Positions 56,601 through 64,000 of a stretch of 64,000 nucleotides of DNA are shown one piece after another; position 1 is the stretch's first letter, and the number at the start of each line of letters is the position of its first letter. The DNA is from Xanthomonas vasicola (lineage in GTDB: Bacteria > Pseudomonadota > Gammaproteobacteria > Xanthomonadales > Xanthomonadaceae). Where the stretch lies: assembly GCF_000772705.2 (NCBI RefSeq), contig NZ_JSBW02000094.1:1-64000 (forward strand). Reading direction: 5' to 3'. The notes under the pieces are model-generated. The model was not told the DNA's origin. It was given only the letters and a program-made list of their open reading frames with translations, and made no database searches. The position numbers and the translations under genes were made by a program.

Positions 56601-57113
56601 CAAGGCCATCAGCAACGCCACGTACAACGCCGGGTCGGCGAAGATGCCGCGCCCGGCGCTGCTATGCCCGGTCAACACCTCCAGGCTCATGGCCACCGCT
56701 TTGTACTGCAGCGCCAGGTACGGCACGATGCCGACCAGCGCAATCACCGCCACCAATGCGGCCAGCCGGCGCGAACGGCCATAGCGCGAGGAAATGAAAT
56801 CGGCGATGGAGACAGTGTTTTCGGCACGGGCGATCAGCGCCAGACGCTCGATGATGCGCCAGCCGAACAGCAGCAATAACAGCGGGCCCAGATAGATCGG
56901 CAGGTAGCCGATGCCGTTGCGCACCGCCGAGCCCACTGCGCCGTAGAAGGTCCACGACGAGCAATACACCGCCAACGCCAGGCTATAGACCGCCGGCCGC
57001 AACCATGGCCGCTCCGGGTACAGCGGACGGCGGTCGCCCCACCACGCCACTCCGAACAGCAGGGCTGCGTAGCCAACGGAAACCAGCAGCAGGATCCAGC
57101 TCGAGACCAACAT
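53661..57113 (-). CDS. SLC5-domain hybrid histidine kinase, CrbS/MxtR-like
   Basis: The 1150-residue protein fuses a sodium/solute symporter-like membrane domain (about 1-515, thirteen or so helices, with YCSSWTFYGAVGSAV and PYLALQYKAVAMSLEVLTGH) to a linker (about 550-620) and a PAS domain (about 640-755; NISAAVSVVDPDMRLTAWNR). The kinase core has H794 in FLAAISHDVLQPLNAARLFA, N909 in MQNFLANALRYT, DTGPGIPE at 936-943 and GLGLGLS. A receiver domain ends it (about 1030-1145; D1079 in DLMLVDYHLH, K1130). This is the CrbS (MxtR) layout, which senses or follows acetate-type substrates and signals to a LuxR-type regulator. The likely partner lies at 38836-39504. Confidence 0.88.
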   Translation of the reverse strand: MLVSSWILLLVSVGYAALLFGVAWWGDRRPLYPERPWLRPAVYSLALAVYCSSWTFYGAVGSAVRNGIGYLPIYLGPLLLLLFGWRIIERLALIARAENTVSIADFISSRYGRSRRLAALVAVIALVGIVPYLALQYKAVAMSLEVLTGHSSAGRGIFADPALYVALLMALFATLFGTRQVDATEHHRGMMLAIALESVIKLVAIVAVGLFAWLWLSDHQLHIADSARTLFEHTPSVGFISQTLLSFLAVICLPRQFHVAVVECSDVGDIRRARWFFGAYLVIISAMVMPIASAGIALFGKGSAVVDDAVVLALPLSQGNTVLALVAYVGGFSAATGMVIVASIALATMVSNDLVMPVLLRRRGSADARAAVASRVLWIRRVAILLLALIAYGYHRSVANDTTLAAYGLMAFAAVAQFAPGVIGGLYWRGASRKGVETGMVLGFMTWIYTLLLPAATRAGWLQPEWLVDGPFGIAWLQPQQLFGMRGWDPLAHGTFWSLLVNVGAMMLVSARWRPGVDERLRAAPFLDPYAQRPAVAGDWPGHVRVADLQALAERVVGERHAHRAFVDQAALLERELQPTVVADRAWVQFTERLLAASIGAASARLVLTSLLRGSGMDLGEVVAVLDEAGQELRFNREILSTTLENISAAVSVVDPDMRLTAWNRRYQQLFGYPDGMLYVGRPVADLIRYNAERGELGEGDIEDQIDRRIRHMRAGSPHVFERTRSDGKVIEMRGQALPGGGYVTSYNDITDYKRAERALLDANENLEQRVADRSREAELAQQSKTRFLAAISHDVLQPLNAARLFASALRESHQNNEEQRHLAERVDASLRAAEELLDGLLDVSRLDAGGLRPTVEDFDASALMHELAAQYAPVAASRGLQLQVHVRPIWVRSDRRLLRRVMQNFLANALRYTRQGRIVLGMRGRGQQVELQVWDTGPGIPEHHMRQIFEEFRRYQQPFDWGEQGLGLGLSICQRISRLLDHDLSARSQVGRGSMFSILLPRVAPAPVPPPLPMTAARASPSGDSLAGLRVLCVDNDREILDGMRALLGRWQVEVITASTVDQALERAREQPDLMLVDYHLHDRMDGLDTLDAVQAAAPAPIAGALLTADGRDELKQLARERGYRLLTKPVKPASLRAFLSAHHDAKKR

Positions 57114-57855
57114 GTCCTCCTACACGGCGCAGCGCCAGGCCTGGAGTTTACGCAGTCGTGCACGTTGGCGTTGCGTGCGCCGCATCCGGCGCCGGGCAGC
57201 GGTCAGGCACATGGTTGCGACGGCGTTCGTGCCTCGCCCTGCCAGGCCGCTCACGGGGTTGGACGAGCGCGCTGCGCTCGCTTCGCTGGTCATCGGTCAT
57301 CGCAGACACGCAACACACACCCGCGCCCATCGGATTGCCGGCATGTCGTTGGGCGGTTTCTCCCTGCCGGTGGGGTGACCCGAAGCCCGTTCACACGCGC
57401 CAAGACAGCCAACACGCGCAGTGCAATCACAGCCGTCGGTGCTGCACGATCATGGCCGCAGCACACCGCAGCTGCTGAGCGATAGACGCCGCGCAACTAT
57501 TGCAGCCGCGTCTGCCAGGACGCTTGATGTTAGCGCTATCACGACATACTGTCTGTCCACGTTGAATCGGACGAGGTGCCGAGACGTTTCTTGCGACGTC
57601 GGTTTGCATGGCACGGTTTGATTGCCACGCAACGCTGTCGTCCACGCCATCCGCGTGATGCCAGTCATCGCTGCATTCCAAGCATGACAGTCAGCAACCG
57701 CAGTGCGCTTCGGTCACGCGATGGAGCGCGGAGCAGCGAGCAGGCGTAACACATGTCACCGCGGTAAATCGGCCGCGCCCTTCTCGCACAACCGCAGTCG
57801 ATACGTGCATCGCACCACATCCATCAGAACTCAGCACCGCATGCGTAGAGAGCCC
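57114..57855. other. intergenic region upstream of the GH115 gene
   Basis: About 740 bases between divergent genes. Both promoters lie here. The stretch 57480-57560 is less GC-rich (GATGTTAGCGCTATCACG and nearby) and is a plausible control region. Short frames have no recognisable family, and I see no clear repeat. Confidence 0.4.
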
Positions 57856-60498
57856 ATGTCCGTTCCAGCAAGAACACAGACCTCGTCAATTGCGCCGCTG
57901 CGCGCGCGCTCCCTACTGATCATCGCGATCGGCCTGTTCGCCGCCGGCGGTGCGTGGGCCTGTAACTCGCCGGTGTCGGTGTGCGAACGCGACAGTGCCG
58001 GCGCAGTTGCGCTGATCCGCTCGGAGGTGCCGGCCACGGTCGTGGTCGATGCATCGGCCGACCTCGCCGTGCGCTCGGTCGCCGATAATTTCGCGGCCGA
58101 CCTGCAACGCGTCGCCGGCCGCAACAGTGGCGTGACCACCGACTTGGCTACCGTCCGCGGAACGGCCGTGATCGTTGGCACACTCGGCAAGAGCCCGTTC
58201 ATCGATGCACTCATTGCCGGCGGGAAAATCGACAGGGGCGCTTTACTGCAGCGCTGGGAGGCGTACACCCAGATCGTCGTCGATCACCCCACGCCACAGA
58301 TTGATCGCGCGCTTGTCATCGTCGGTGCCGACCGCCGTGGCGCGGTATTCGGCACCTATGATGTTTCAGAAAAGATCGGCGTGTCGCCCTGGTACTGGTT
58401 TGCCGACGTGGCAACAGCGCATCGCTCCAACCTGTTCATCACCCGCGGCAGCGTGTCGGATGCGCCGAAGGTGCGCTACCGCGGCTTCTTCATCAATGAC
58501 GAAGATCCCGCCTTGAAGGGCTGGGCAACCAAGAAATTCGGCGGCGTCAATGCGAAGATGTATGCGTATGTCTTCGAGCTGGGGCTTCGCATGAAGGCCA
58601 ATTATCTGTGGCCGGCGATGTGGGGCAAGGCGTTCAATGTCGATGATCCCGACAACATGGTGCTGGCCGATCAGATGGGCATCGTCATGGGCACCTCCCA
58701 TCACGAGCCGATGATGCGCGCGCAGAAGGAATGGCATCTCAAGAGCATCCCCAACAGCGGCGGTGCCTGGGACTACACCAGCAATGCCGCCAATCTGCGC
58801 GCCTTCTGGAAGGGCGGTATTGCGCGGATGATGTCCAAAGGCGATGGTCAACGCTACGACAGCCTGGTGACCATTGGCATGCGCGGCGATGGCGACGAAC
58901 CGATGGCCGAAAGCACGGCAAGCCATTTGCTGGAACAGGTCGTCGCAGACCAGCGCGCCATCATTGCCGAGGTGACGCAGGCACCGGCCACGCAGACGCC
59001 GCAGGTGTGGGCGCTCTACAAGGAAGTGCAGGACTACTACGACCACGGCATGCAGGTTCCCGACGATGTCACCCTGCTGTTTTCCGACGATAACTGGGGC
59101 CAGATTCGCCGTCTTCCGATCACTGACCTGCAACGCGCCGGCGGTTATGGCGTGTACTACCATTTCGATTATGTCGGGGTGCCGCGTAACTACAAATGGA
59201 TCAATACCAACCAGATCGAAAAGATCTGGCAGCAGATGAATCTGGCCTATCAGCGTGGCGCACGGCAGCTCTGGGTGGTCAACGTCGGCGATATCAAGCC
59301 GATGGAATACCCACTGAGCTTTTTTTTGAGGATGGCCTGGAATCCGGAGGCGATGACGCCCGGTGCACTTGCGGCGTATCCGCAACAATGGGCACAGGCA
59401 TCGTTCGGCACTCCGCATGCCGCGGGCATTGGCGCGTTGATGACTCGCTACAGCACGCTGGTTGCGCGTAGAAAGCCGGAATTGATCGACCAGGATACGT
59501 TCGCCCTCGGCGAGGGTGCACCGGCCAAGCTCGACGGCGGCGAGTTCGGCGCGATCGTCGCCGAATGGCAGGCGCTTGAACAGCGCATGCTTGGCGTCAA
59601 AACGAGCTTGCCGGCCGACCAGCACGATGCCTACTACCAGCTGATCGAATACCCGATCGCCGCAGTGGCCAATCTCTACCAGCTCTATTACGCGGCCGCG
59701 TGGAACAAGCGCCTTGCCGCAGGCAACGATGCGCGTGCGAACTACTTCGCCGATACGGTCGAGACCACCTTTCAACGCGATCAGGCACTGACGCAGCGCT
59801 ACCACACCATCAGCGGTGGCAAATGGGACGGCATGATGAATCAGGTCCACATGAGTTATGTGACCTGGAATGACCCTACTCAGCAGTCGATGCCATTGAT
59901 CAGCCGTGTGGGCGGCGACACGCCGCCCGACCGGATCGCCCGCTCCATCGCGTTCGCACCGCCTGCCGCGCAAACGCCAGGAGTGATCGCGATCGAGGCA
60001 CCCATGTTCTCGCGGGTCACCGCCAACAAGGGCCTGCAGTGGACCGCGATCCCCGCACTGGGACGCACGCAAGGCGCCGTGGTCGCACTGCCGCAGGGCA
60101 AGCCCGCCACCGCGGCCGAGGACCGTGTCGCTGTGGAGTACGACGTGGTCGTCACCACGCCGGGCACGGCGACACTCGGCCTGTATCTTGCGCCGACGCT
60201 GGATACGTCCAATCGCGGGCCGCTCCGGCTCGGCGTATCCATCGACCATGGTCCGGTGACCACCGTCAGTTCGGACTTGCAGCCGACCGGCGGGGCGCAG
60301 AACCTGCCCGCTGAAAAAGCCTGGGCAACCGCGGTGCAGAACAACGCGGTGTTCCTGTCGGCACAGATGGGCGCGCTGGCAAAGGGGCGGCACACGATCA
60401 AGGTCGTCAGGATCGACGACAACATCGTCCTGCAGAAGCTCGTGCTGAGCACCGTGCCGGTGCCTGCGTCCTATCTGGGGCCGGCGCCCACACATTGA
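57856..60498 (+). CDS. GH115 family xylan alpha-1,2-glucuronidase
   Basis: The 880-residue product is exported (signal segment LLIIAIGLFAAGGAWA, cut near residue 35) and matches glycoside hydrolase family 115. Such enzymes remove 4-O-methyl-glucuronic acid from xylan. Family marks are VIVGADRRGAVFGTYDVSEK, IGVSPWYWFADV, KVRYRGFFINDEDPALKGWA, MKANYLWPAMWGKAFN and MGTSHHEPMMRAQKEW. LLFSDDNWGQIRRLP and YYHFDYVGVPRNYKWINTNQ then LWVVNVGDIKPMEYPLSFFL complete the barrel; a C-terminal beta domain follows. An in-frame ATG 15 bases upstream is also possible. It is convergent with a GH94 gene. Confidence 0.9.
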   Translation: MSVPARTQTSSIAPLRARSLLIIAIGLFAAGGAWACNSPVSVCERDSAGAVALIRSEVPATVVVDASADLAVRSVADNFAADLQRVAGRNSGVTTDLATVRGTAVIVGTLGKSPFIDALIAGGKIDRGALLQRWEAYTQIVVDHPTPQIDRALVIVGADRRGAVFGTYDVSEKIGVSPWYWFADVATAHRSNLFITRGSVSDAPKVRYRGFFINDEDPALKGWATKKFGGVNAKMYAYVFELGLRMKANYLWPAMWGKAFNVDDPDNMVLADQMGIVMGTSHHEPMMRAQKEWHLKSIPNSGGAWDYTSNAANLRAFWKGGIARMMSKGDGQRYDSLVTIGMRGDGDEPMAESTASHLLEQVVADQRAIIAEVTQAPATQTPQVWALYKEVQDYYDHGMQVPDDVTLLFSDDNWGQIRRLPITDLQRAGGYGVYYHFDYVGVPRNYKWINTNQIEKIWQQMNLAYQRGARQLWVVNVGDIKPMEYPLSFFLRMAWNPEAMTPGALAAYPQQWAQASFGTPHAAGIGALMTRYSTLVARRKPELIDQDTFALGEGAPAKLDGGEFGAIVAEWQALEQRMLGVKTSLPADQHDAYYQLIEYPIAAVANLYQLYYAAAWNKRLAAGNDARANYFADTVETTFQRDQALTQRYHTISGGKWDGMMNQVHMSYVTWNDPTQQSMPLISRVGGDTPPDRIARSIAFAPPAAQTPGVIAIEAPMFSRVTANKGLQWTAIPALGRTQGAVVALPQGKPATAAEDRVAVEYDVVVTTPGTATLGLYLAPTLDTSNRGPLRLGVSIDHGPVTTVSSDLQPTGGAQNLPAEKAWATAVQNNAVFLSAQMGALAKGRHTIKVVRIDDNIVLQKLVLSTVPVPASYLGPAPTH

Positions 60499-60507
60499 CG
60501 CGAGACT

Positions 60508-60538
60508 GGCTGGAGAGCGTCAAGGATGCTCTCCAGCC
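60508..60538 (+). terminator. hairpin terminator after the GH115 gene
   Basis: GGCTGGAGAGC and GCTCTCCAGCC form a perfect 11-bp stem around GTCAAGGAT, 10 bases beyond the stop, followed by ATTTCG. It can serve both convergent genes. Confidence 0.75.
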
Positions 60539-60600
60539 ATTTCGGGGTGACTATCGGTAATGTCGGGATGGATCTTGGCGTCCGCCGAGAGAGCCTCATC

Positions 60601-63000
60601 TCATCCCGGCAACCGCACCTCGACCCGATACACCTGCCCACTCACGATGTTGCGAATGCGCTGCTCCGGACAGGCCTCGCCATCCACCATCACTTCCATC
60701 GCAGTGCGGCCCGCCTCGCGCATCAGCGTGACGTTAAAGTCCGCACCACGGAACTGGCGCGTCGCACGCGCGTGCGGCCAGTGCGATGGCAGCTGCGGGC
60801 GAATCGCCAGCGCGTCGCCCTCGCCGACCAGCCCGAACAACCCTTCCAGCACGCAGCGATACACCCACGCCACCGTGCCGGTGTTGAACAACTGACTTGA
60901 GCGCCCGGCCGTGCGCGGATACTGATGCCACGCGCCGCGGTAGTAGTTCGGTAGCGACACCGGCAGATGGCCGCGTTGCAGCACATCCTCGCGGGTCGGC
61001 CCTGGCAGCAGCGCGCGCAGGATCTCCCAGGCGCGGTCGGCCTCGCCAATCTGGTACAGGCTGTACAAATAGAATGCCGCCGCGTGGTTGTAGACCGCAC
61101 CGTTTTCCGCCGCGCCCGGCCACTTCTGGGTTAGCCGGCCCACGTCGTCGCGCATATGCGTGTACGCCGGCGCTAGCATCACGGGGCCATACGGGGTGTG
61201 CAGCTGCTCGCGCACTGCCTCCAGCAGTGCCGTACGTTGCTCTGCATTAGCGGTGCCGGCCAGCAGCGCGAAACTCTGCGGATTGAGATAGATGCGCCCC
61301 TCTACATCGTCGGCGATGCCGAAGCGCACGCCATCGTCGGTGATGCCGCGCGCATACCAGTTGCCGTCCCACAACTCGCGGTTGGCATCGGCGTTGATCG
61401 CGGCAACCGCCTCGCCGAATGTCTGCGCCTGCGCGCTGCGGCCCTGCGCGGTGCAAATCTCCGACCACAGGCGCACTGCATACGCGGTGGCGACCGTGAG
61501 CCAGCCGGACACCCCCTTGCCGCGCCAGCCGACCATATTCATCGGGTCGCACCAGTCGCCCTGCGCGATAAAACTCAAACCACGTGCATCGCGCGCATCC
61601 AGCAGCCATTGCATCGCTGCATCCAGGCGCTCGGCCACGCTCAGGCGCTGCCCGTCGTGGGTTTCCACGATCGCGTCCAGGATGCTGGCATCGCCGGTTT
61701 CGGCCAGATACGCGCTCAGGAAGATCGGCAACCACACGCAGTGGTCGGTATGCGGCACCTGGTTGATGTATTTCAGCTCGGCGCCTTCTACCAGCAGAAT
61801 GCCGTCCGGCATCGCGCCACTGGGTTCCTGCTGCGACAAGGCATGCAGCAGCGCCGCGCGCGCGGTGGCCGGCTGCAGATAGGCCATGCCCATATGGTCC
61901 TGCAGATAGTTGCGCGTCTGCGGATCGGTGGTCAGGCGATTGACGTCGCCGTGGTAGAACACCTGGCGCGGCAACCAGTGGTTGACCAGATTGTCCAGCG
62001 CCGCATCGGGTGTTGCGATCTGCACGCAGCCACGGCCGGCCTGCAGATAGTCCGCATACTCTCGTGCCGCTTGTGCAAAGCCGGCTTCCGACAAATAGCG
62101 CGCGCGCAGCGCGGCAATTTCGGCATCGTCCTTGGCCGGCCCGAATGCGAAGCGATACACGCTGGCGGCATCGGCGTCCAGCATCAGCCGGTATTGCAAC
62201 GCGGCGGCTGGCGTTTCGTAATGCGCATCGTGGTTGCCCAGCTGCTCGGCCTGCACCGCCGATGGCGCGTGCAAACCACCCTCGCCTTCGAATGCCGTCT
62301 GCTGCGCGTCCCAGGCCACCGGCGTCTGCTCGTGCAGCAGGAAGGTGCAGTCTTTGAAATCGCGCTGGCGGAAGTAATCGTCCACCTTTTGATACGGCGC
62401 CACGCTACGGCAGACGATGCCGCCCAGGGCCGGCTCATAACCGCCGGATTGATGCATCCACGACATGTAGCCAACCGGGAAGTACGCATACAGGCTCAGC
62501 CTGCGCGCGCGCCCGGAGACGTTGTGCACACGGCATTCCCACAGCTCCACCGCATCGTCGGTGGGCAGGGATACGCACAACTGCACCACGATGTCGTCGT
62601 GCCGCACACGCCAGCGCACATCGTGCTTGCCGGCAGAAAATTCGAACGCCTGCGGCTGCGCGCGCACCGGTTCGTGCGGCACCGAGTACACCGCGCCGGT
62701 GTCTTCATCCTTGAGATAGAAGAAGCGCCCGGGATGATGCGCGTAATACGGCTGCTCCGGCATCATGAAGTTGCGCGCTTCCAGCACCGGCGCATGCGCG
62801 TATTTCGAGGGTTCCGGCTGCATGAACTGGCCGGTGGCATAGCCGCGGCAGGTCAGCTGCAGCATCATGCGGCGGTTCCACAAGAAGCCGCCGGCATTGG
62901 GCATGGCGGTCGGGCTATAGAGCGCGTAACGCGCACCATCGGCGCTGGGCGCCATCAAGCTGGACAGCGCATCGGACGTAGCAATGGGGGTTGCAGACAC
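60601..63000 (-). CDS. GH94-type glycoside phosphorylase
   Basis: A roughly 800-residue cytosolic protein of the GH94 (cellobiose/chitobiose phosphorylase-like) family, which splits beta-linked disaccharides with phosphate. An N-terminal beta-sandwich ([40 protein letters not shown]) precedes an (alpha/alpha)6 barrel. [40 protein letters not shown] with the GDW.D segment that carries the catalytic Asp in this family, and [20 protein letters not shown] lie in the barrel. The start is GTG at 63000 or TTG at 63006, the latter overlapping the symporter stop. It is downstream of, and probably co-transcribed with, a sugar symporter gene, which likely imports its substrate. Confidence 0.83.
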   Translation of the reverse strand: MSATPIATSDALSSLMAPSADGARYALYSPTAMPNAGGFLWNRRMMLQLTCRGYATGQFMQPEPSKYAHAPVLEARNFMMPEQPYYAHHPGRFFYLKDEDTGAVYSVPHEPVRAQPQAFEFSAGKHDVRWRVRHDDIVVQLCVSLPTDDAVELWECRVHNVSGRARRLSLYAYFPVGYMSWMHQSGGYEPALGGIVCRSVAPYQKVDDYFRQRDFKDCTFLLHEQTPVAWDAQQTAFEGEGGLHAPSAVQAEQLGNHDAHYETPAAALQYRLMLDADAASVYRFAFGPAKDDAEIAALRARYLSEAGFAQAAREYADYLQAGRGCVQIATPDAALDNLVNHWLPRQVFYHGDVNRLTTDPQTRNYLQDHMGMAYLQPATARAALLHALSQQEPSGAMPDGILLVEGAELKYINQVPHTDHCVWLPIFLSAYLAETGDASILDAIVETHDGQRLSVAERLDAAMQWLLDARDARGLSFIAQGDWCDPMNMVGWRGKGVSGWLTVATAYAVRLWSEICTAQGRSAQAQTFGEAVAAINADANRELWDGNWYARGITDDGVRFGIADDVEGRIYLNPQSFALLAGTANAEQRTALLEAVREQLHTPYGPVMLAPAYTHMRDDVGRLTQKWPGAAENGAVYNHAAAFYLYSLYQIGEADRAWEILRALLPGPTREDVLQRGHLPVSLPNYYRGAWHQYPRTAGRSSQLFNTGTVAWVYRCVLEGLFGLVGEGDALAIRPQLPSHWPHARATRQFRGADFNVTLMREAGRTAMEVMVDGEACPEQRIRNIVSGQVYRVEVRLPG

Positions 63001-63002
63001 GG

Positions 63003-64000
63003 TCAAGAGTGCTCCTGTTCGTCGCGCTTGCGCGCGGCCAGTTCGTGCTGGATGCGGCTCAACAAGCCATCGTCCAGTGGATAAAAACGCATGGTCCATG
63101 CAGCCAATAATGCGACCGCACCAGGAATCACCGTCAGCAGCAGCACGATGCCGGTCAACGACCCGGTGGACTGCGCAGTGTTGGCGACATACCCCATTGC
63201 GGCCAGCACCCAGGCGATGCCGGCAGAGGCCAGCGCGCCGCCGAGCTTTTGCGAGAACGTCGCAGCCGCAAACGTCATCGCCGTGGCACGGCGGCCGGTG
63301 CGCCATTCTGTGTAGTCCGCGCTATCGGCATACATCGAAAACGCCAATGGCGACTTCGGACCCAGCGCCAGGCCGATCAGTATGTTCAAGGCAAACACGG
63401 CCCACACCGCATCGGCAGGCACAAAGAACATTGCACAGCTCAATAAGCCAACGAGCACCATCAGCCCGCACATCAGCCGGCGCTTGTCCCAGCGCCGCGT
63501 CAGCATCGGCGTGATTGCCGCACCCACGCCCAAAGCCACCGAATAGCTGCCTAAAAACAAGCCCACCAGATCCGGGCGTTGCACGTAGTACTTGAGGTAA
63601 TACACGCCAGCACCGCCGCGCATGGTGATCGTGATCATGATGATCAACGACAGCACGAACAGCACGCACCACGGCTTGTTCTGCAACAGATCGGCGATGT
63701 CACGCCGGATCGGTGTGCGTTGTTGCGGCGGCGGTTGCACGCGCTCGCGCGTGGTCAGCGCCACGGTGACGAACAACAGCATCGCCACCGCGCCGTACAG
63801 CAACATCGTGCGCTGCCATCCCAGTGCATCGTTGCCTGCGCCGAACCAGCGCACCAAGTCCATCGTGAAGTAATTGACCAAGGTGGTGCCTGCAAACGCA
63901 CCGATGAAACGCAGGCTGATCAGGCCGGTGCGCTGCTGGCTGTCGGCGGTGATCACGCCCGACAACGCCGAGTACGGAATGCTCACCACCGTGTACGCCA
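63003..64000 (-). CDS. GPH-family sugar:cation symporter, 5' end beyond window
   Basis: The visible 332 or so residues are the C-terminal two-thirds of a major-facilitator protein of the glycoside-pentoside-hexuronide (MelB/XynB/YicJ) family. [20 protein letters not shown] followed by [15 protein letters not shown] is the family signature after TM4. [20 protein letters not shown] and [20 protein letters not shown] with [20 protein letters not shown] are later GPH blocks. It is the upstream partner of the GH94 gene, with stop and start overlapping or a few bases apart. Substrate is probably an oligosaccharide or glycoside; which one is not evident. Confidence 0.88.
   Translation of the reverse strand, partial: AYTVVSIPYSALSGVITADSQQRTGLISLRFIGAFAGTTLVNYFTMDLVRWFGAGNDALGWQRTMLLYGAVAMLLFVTVALTTRERVQPPPQQRTPIRRDIADLLQNKPWCVLFVLSLIIMITITMRGGAGVYYLKYYVQRPDLVGLFLGSYSVALGVGAAITPMLTRRWDKRRLMCGLMVLVGLLSCAMFFVPADAVWAVFALNILIGLALGPKSPLAFSMYADSADYTEWRTGRRATAMTFAAATFSQKLGGALASAGIAWVLAAMGYVANTAQSTGSLTGIVLLLTVIPGAVALLAAWTMRFYPLDDGLLSRIQHELAARKRDEQEHS

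Noticed and set aside
57114-57855. Hidden RNA gene or foldback element upstream of the GH115 gene
   Set aside because: A few GTTAGC-like strings occur, but no matching pair of ends at about 141 bp and no clear stem structure.
58366-60495. Long minus-strand open frame (709 codons) across the GH115 gene
   Set aside because: Same reason: opposite a well-supported gene, unnatural composition, no ribosome site.

Overview
The window looks like a chromosomal segment of a Xanthomonas (gamma-Proteobacteria, Xanthomonadaceae). It is GC-rich and tightly packed. It carries a seven-enzyme/transporter L-fucose locus laid out as in X. campestris, a manganese riboswitch of the type known from X. oryzae ahead of mntP, and many short intergenic repeats of Xanthomonas type. 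I see no rRNA, tRNA, CRISPR array, prophage or intact insertion sequence.

Layout. 0-12 kb: a decayed tract. It holds an IS481-type transposase remnant, broken CPBP protease, AraC regulator, universal stress protein, VOC protein, LysR regulator and LigJ-like hydratase genes, and intact genes for a hypothetical exported protein, a hexapeptide acetyltransferase, UvrD helicase, an FAD/NAD(P) oxidoreductase and cardiolipin synthase. 12.5-13 kb: rpmB-rpmG with a strong terminator. 13.4-20.4 kb: a CzcCBA/Cus-type heavy-metal RND efflux operon (minus strand), preceded by a His-rich exported protein and carrying an unusual repeat-filled gap between the adaptor and pump genes. 20.7-32.3 kb: DUF885 protein, rsmG, a broken chimeric phoD, an Sfp-type phosphopantetheinyl transferase, a GlsB-type membrane protein, a GFA-fold protein, xth, a ROK regulator, a PpiC-type foldase and a GDPD-type phosphodiesterase. 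32.8-39.5 kb: an acetate module (DUF485-actP symporter operon, DcaP-like porin, acs, LuxR-type response regulator). 39.9-42.4 kb: a DUF4424 gene broken by a mobile element, then a redoxin gene followed at once by a gene for a small exported six-cysteine peptide. 43-51.8 kb: the L-fucose locus (dehydrogenase, lactonase, SDR, FAH hydrolase, fuconate dehydratase on plus; mutarotase and permease on minus; divergent IclR regulator). 51.8-57.1 kb: S41 peptidase pseudogene, Mn riboswitch plus mntP, and a 1150-residue SLC5-PAS-kinase-receiver hybrid sensor. 57.9-64 kb: GH115 glucuronidase, GH94 phosphorylase and a GPH-family sugar symporter that runs off the window.

How the genes fit together. The hybrid sensor (53.7-57.1 kb) and the LuxR-type regulator beside acs (38.8-39.5 kb) match the CrbS/CrbR (MxtR/ErdR) pair that controls acetate use in other gamma-Proteobacteria; acs, actP-DUF485 and the porin would be its natural targets. 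The fucose genes form a complete route from L-fucose to pyruvate and lactate, with transport and a likely IclR operator.

The most notable unexplained structure is a family of about 141-bp foldback elements: three copies of exactly 141 bp and two looser ones. One copy sits inside the DUF4424 gene with a TTA target duplication, and removing it on paper restores that part of the reading frame.
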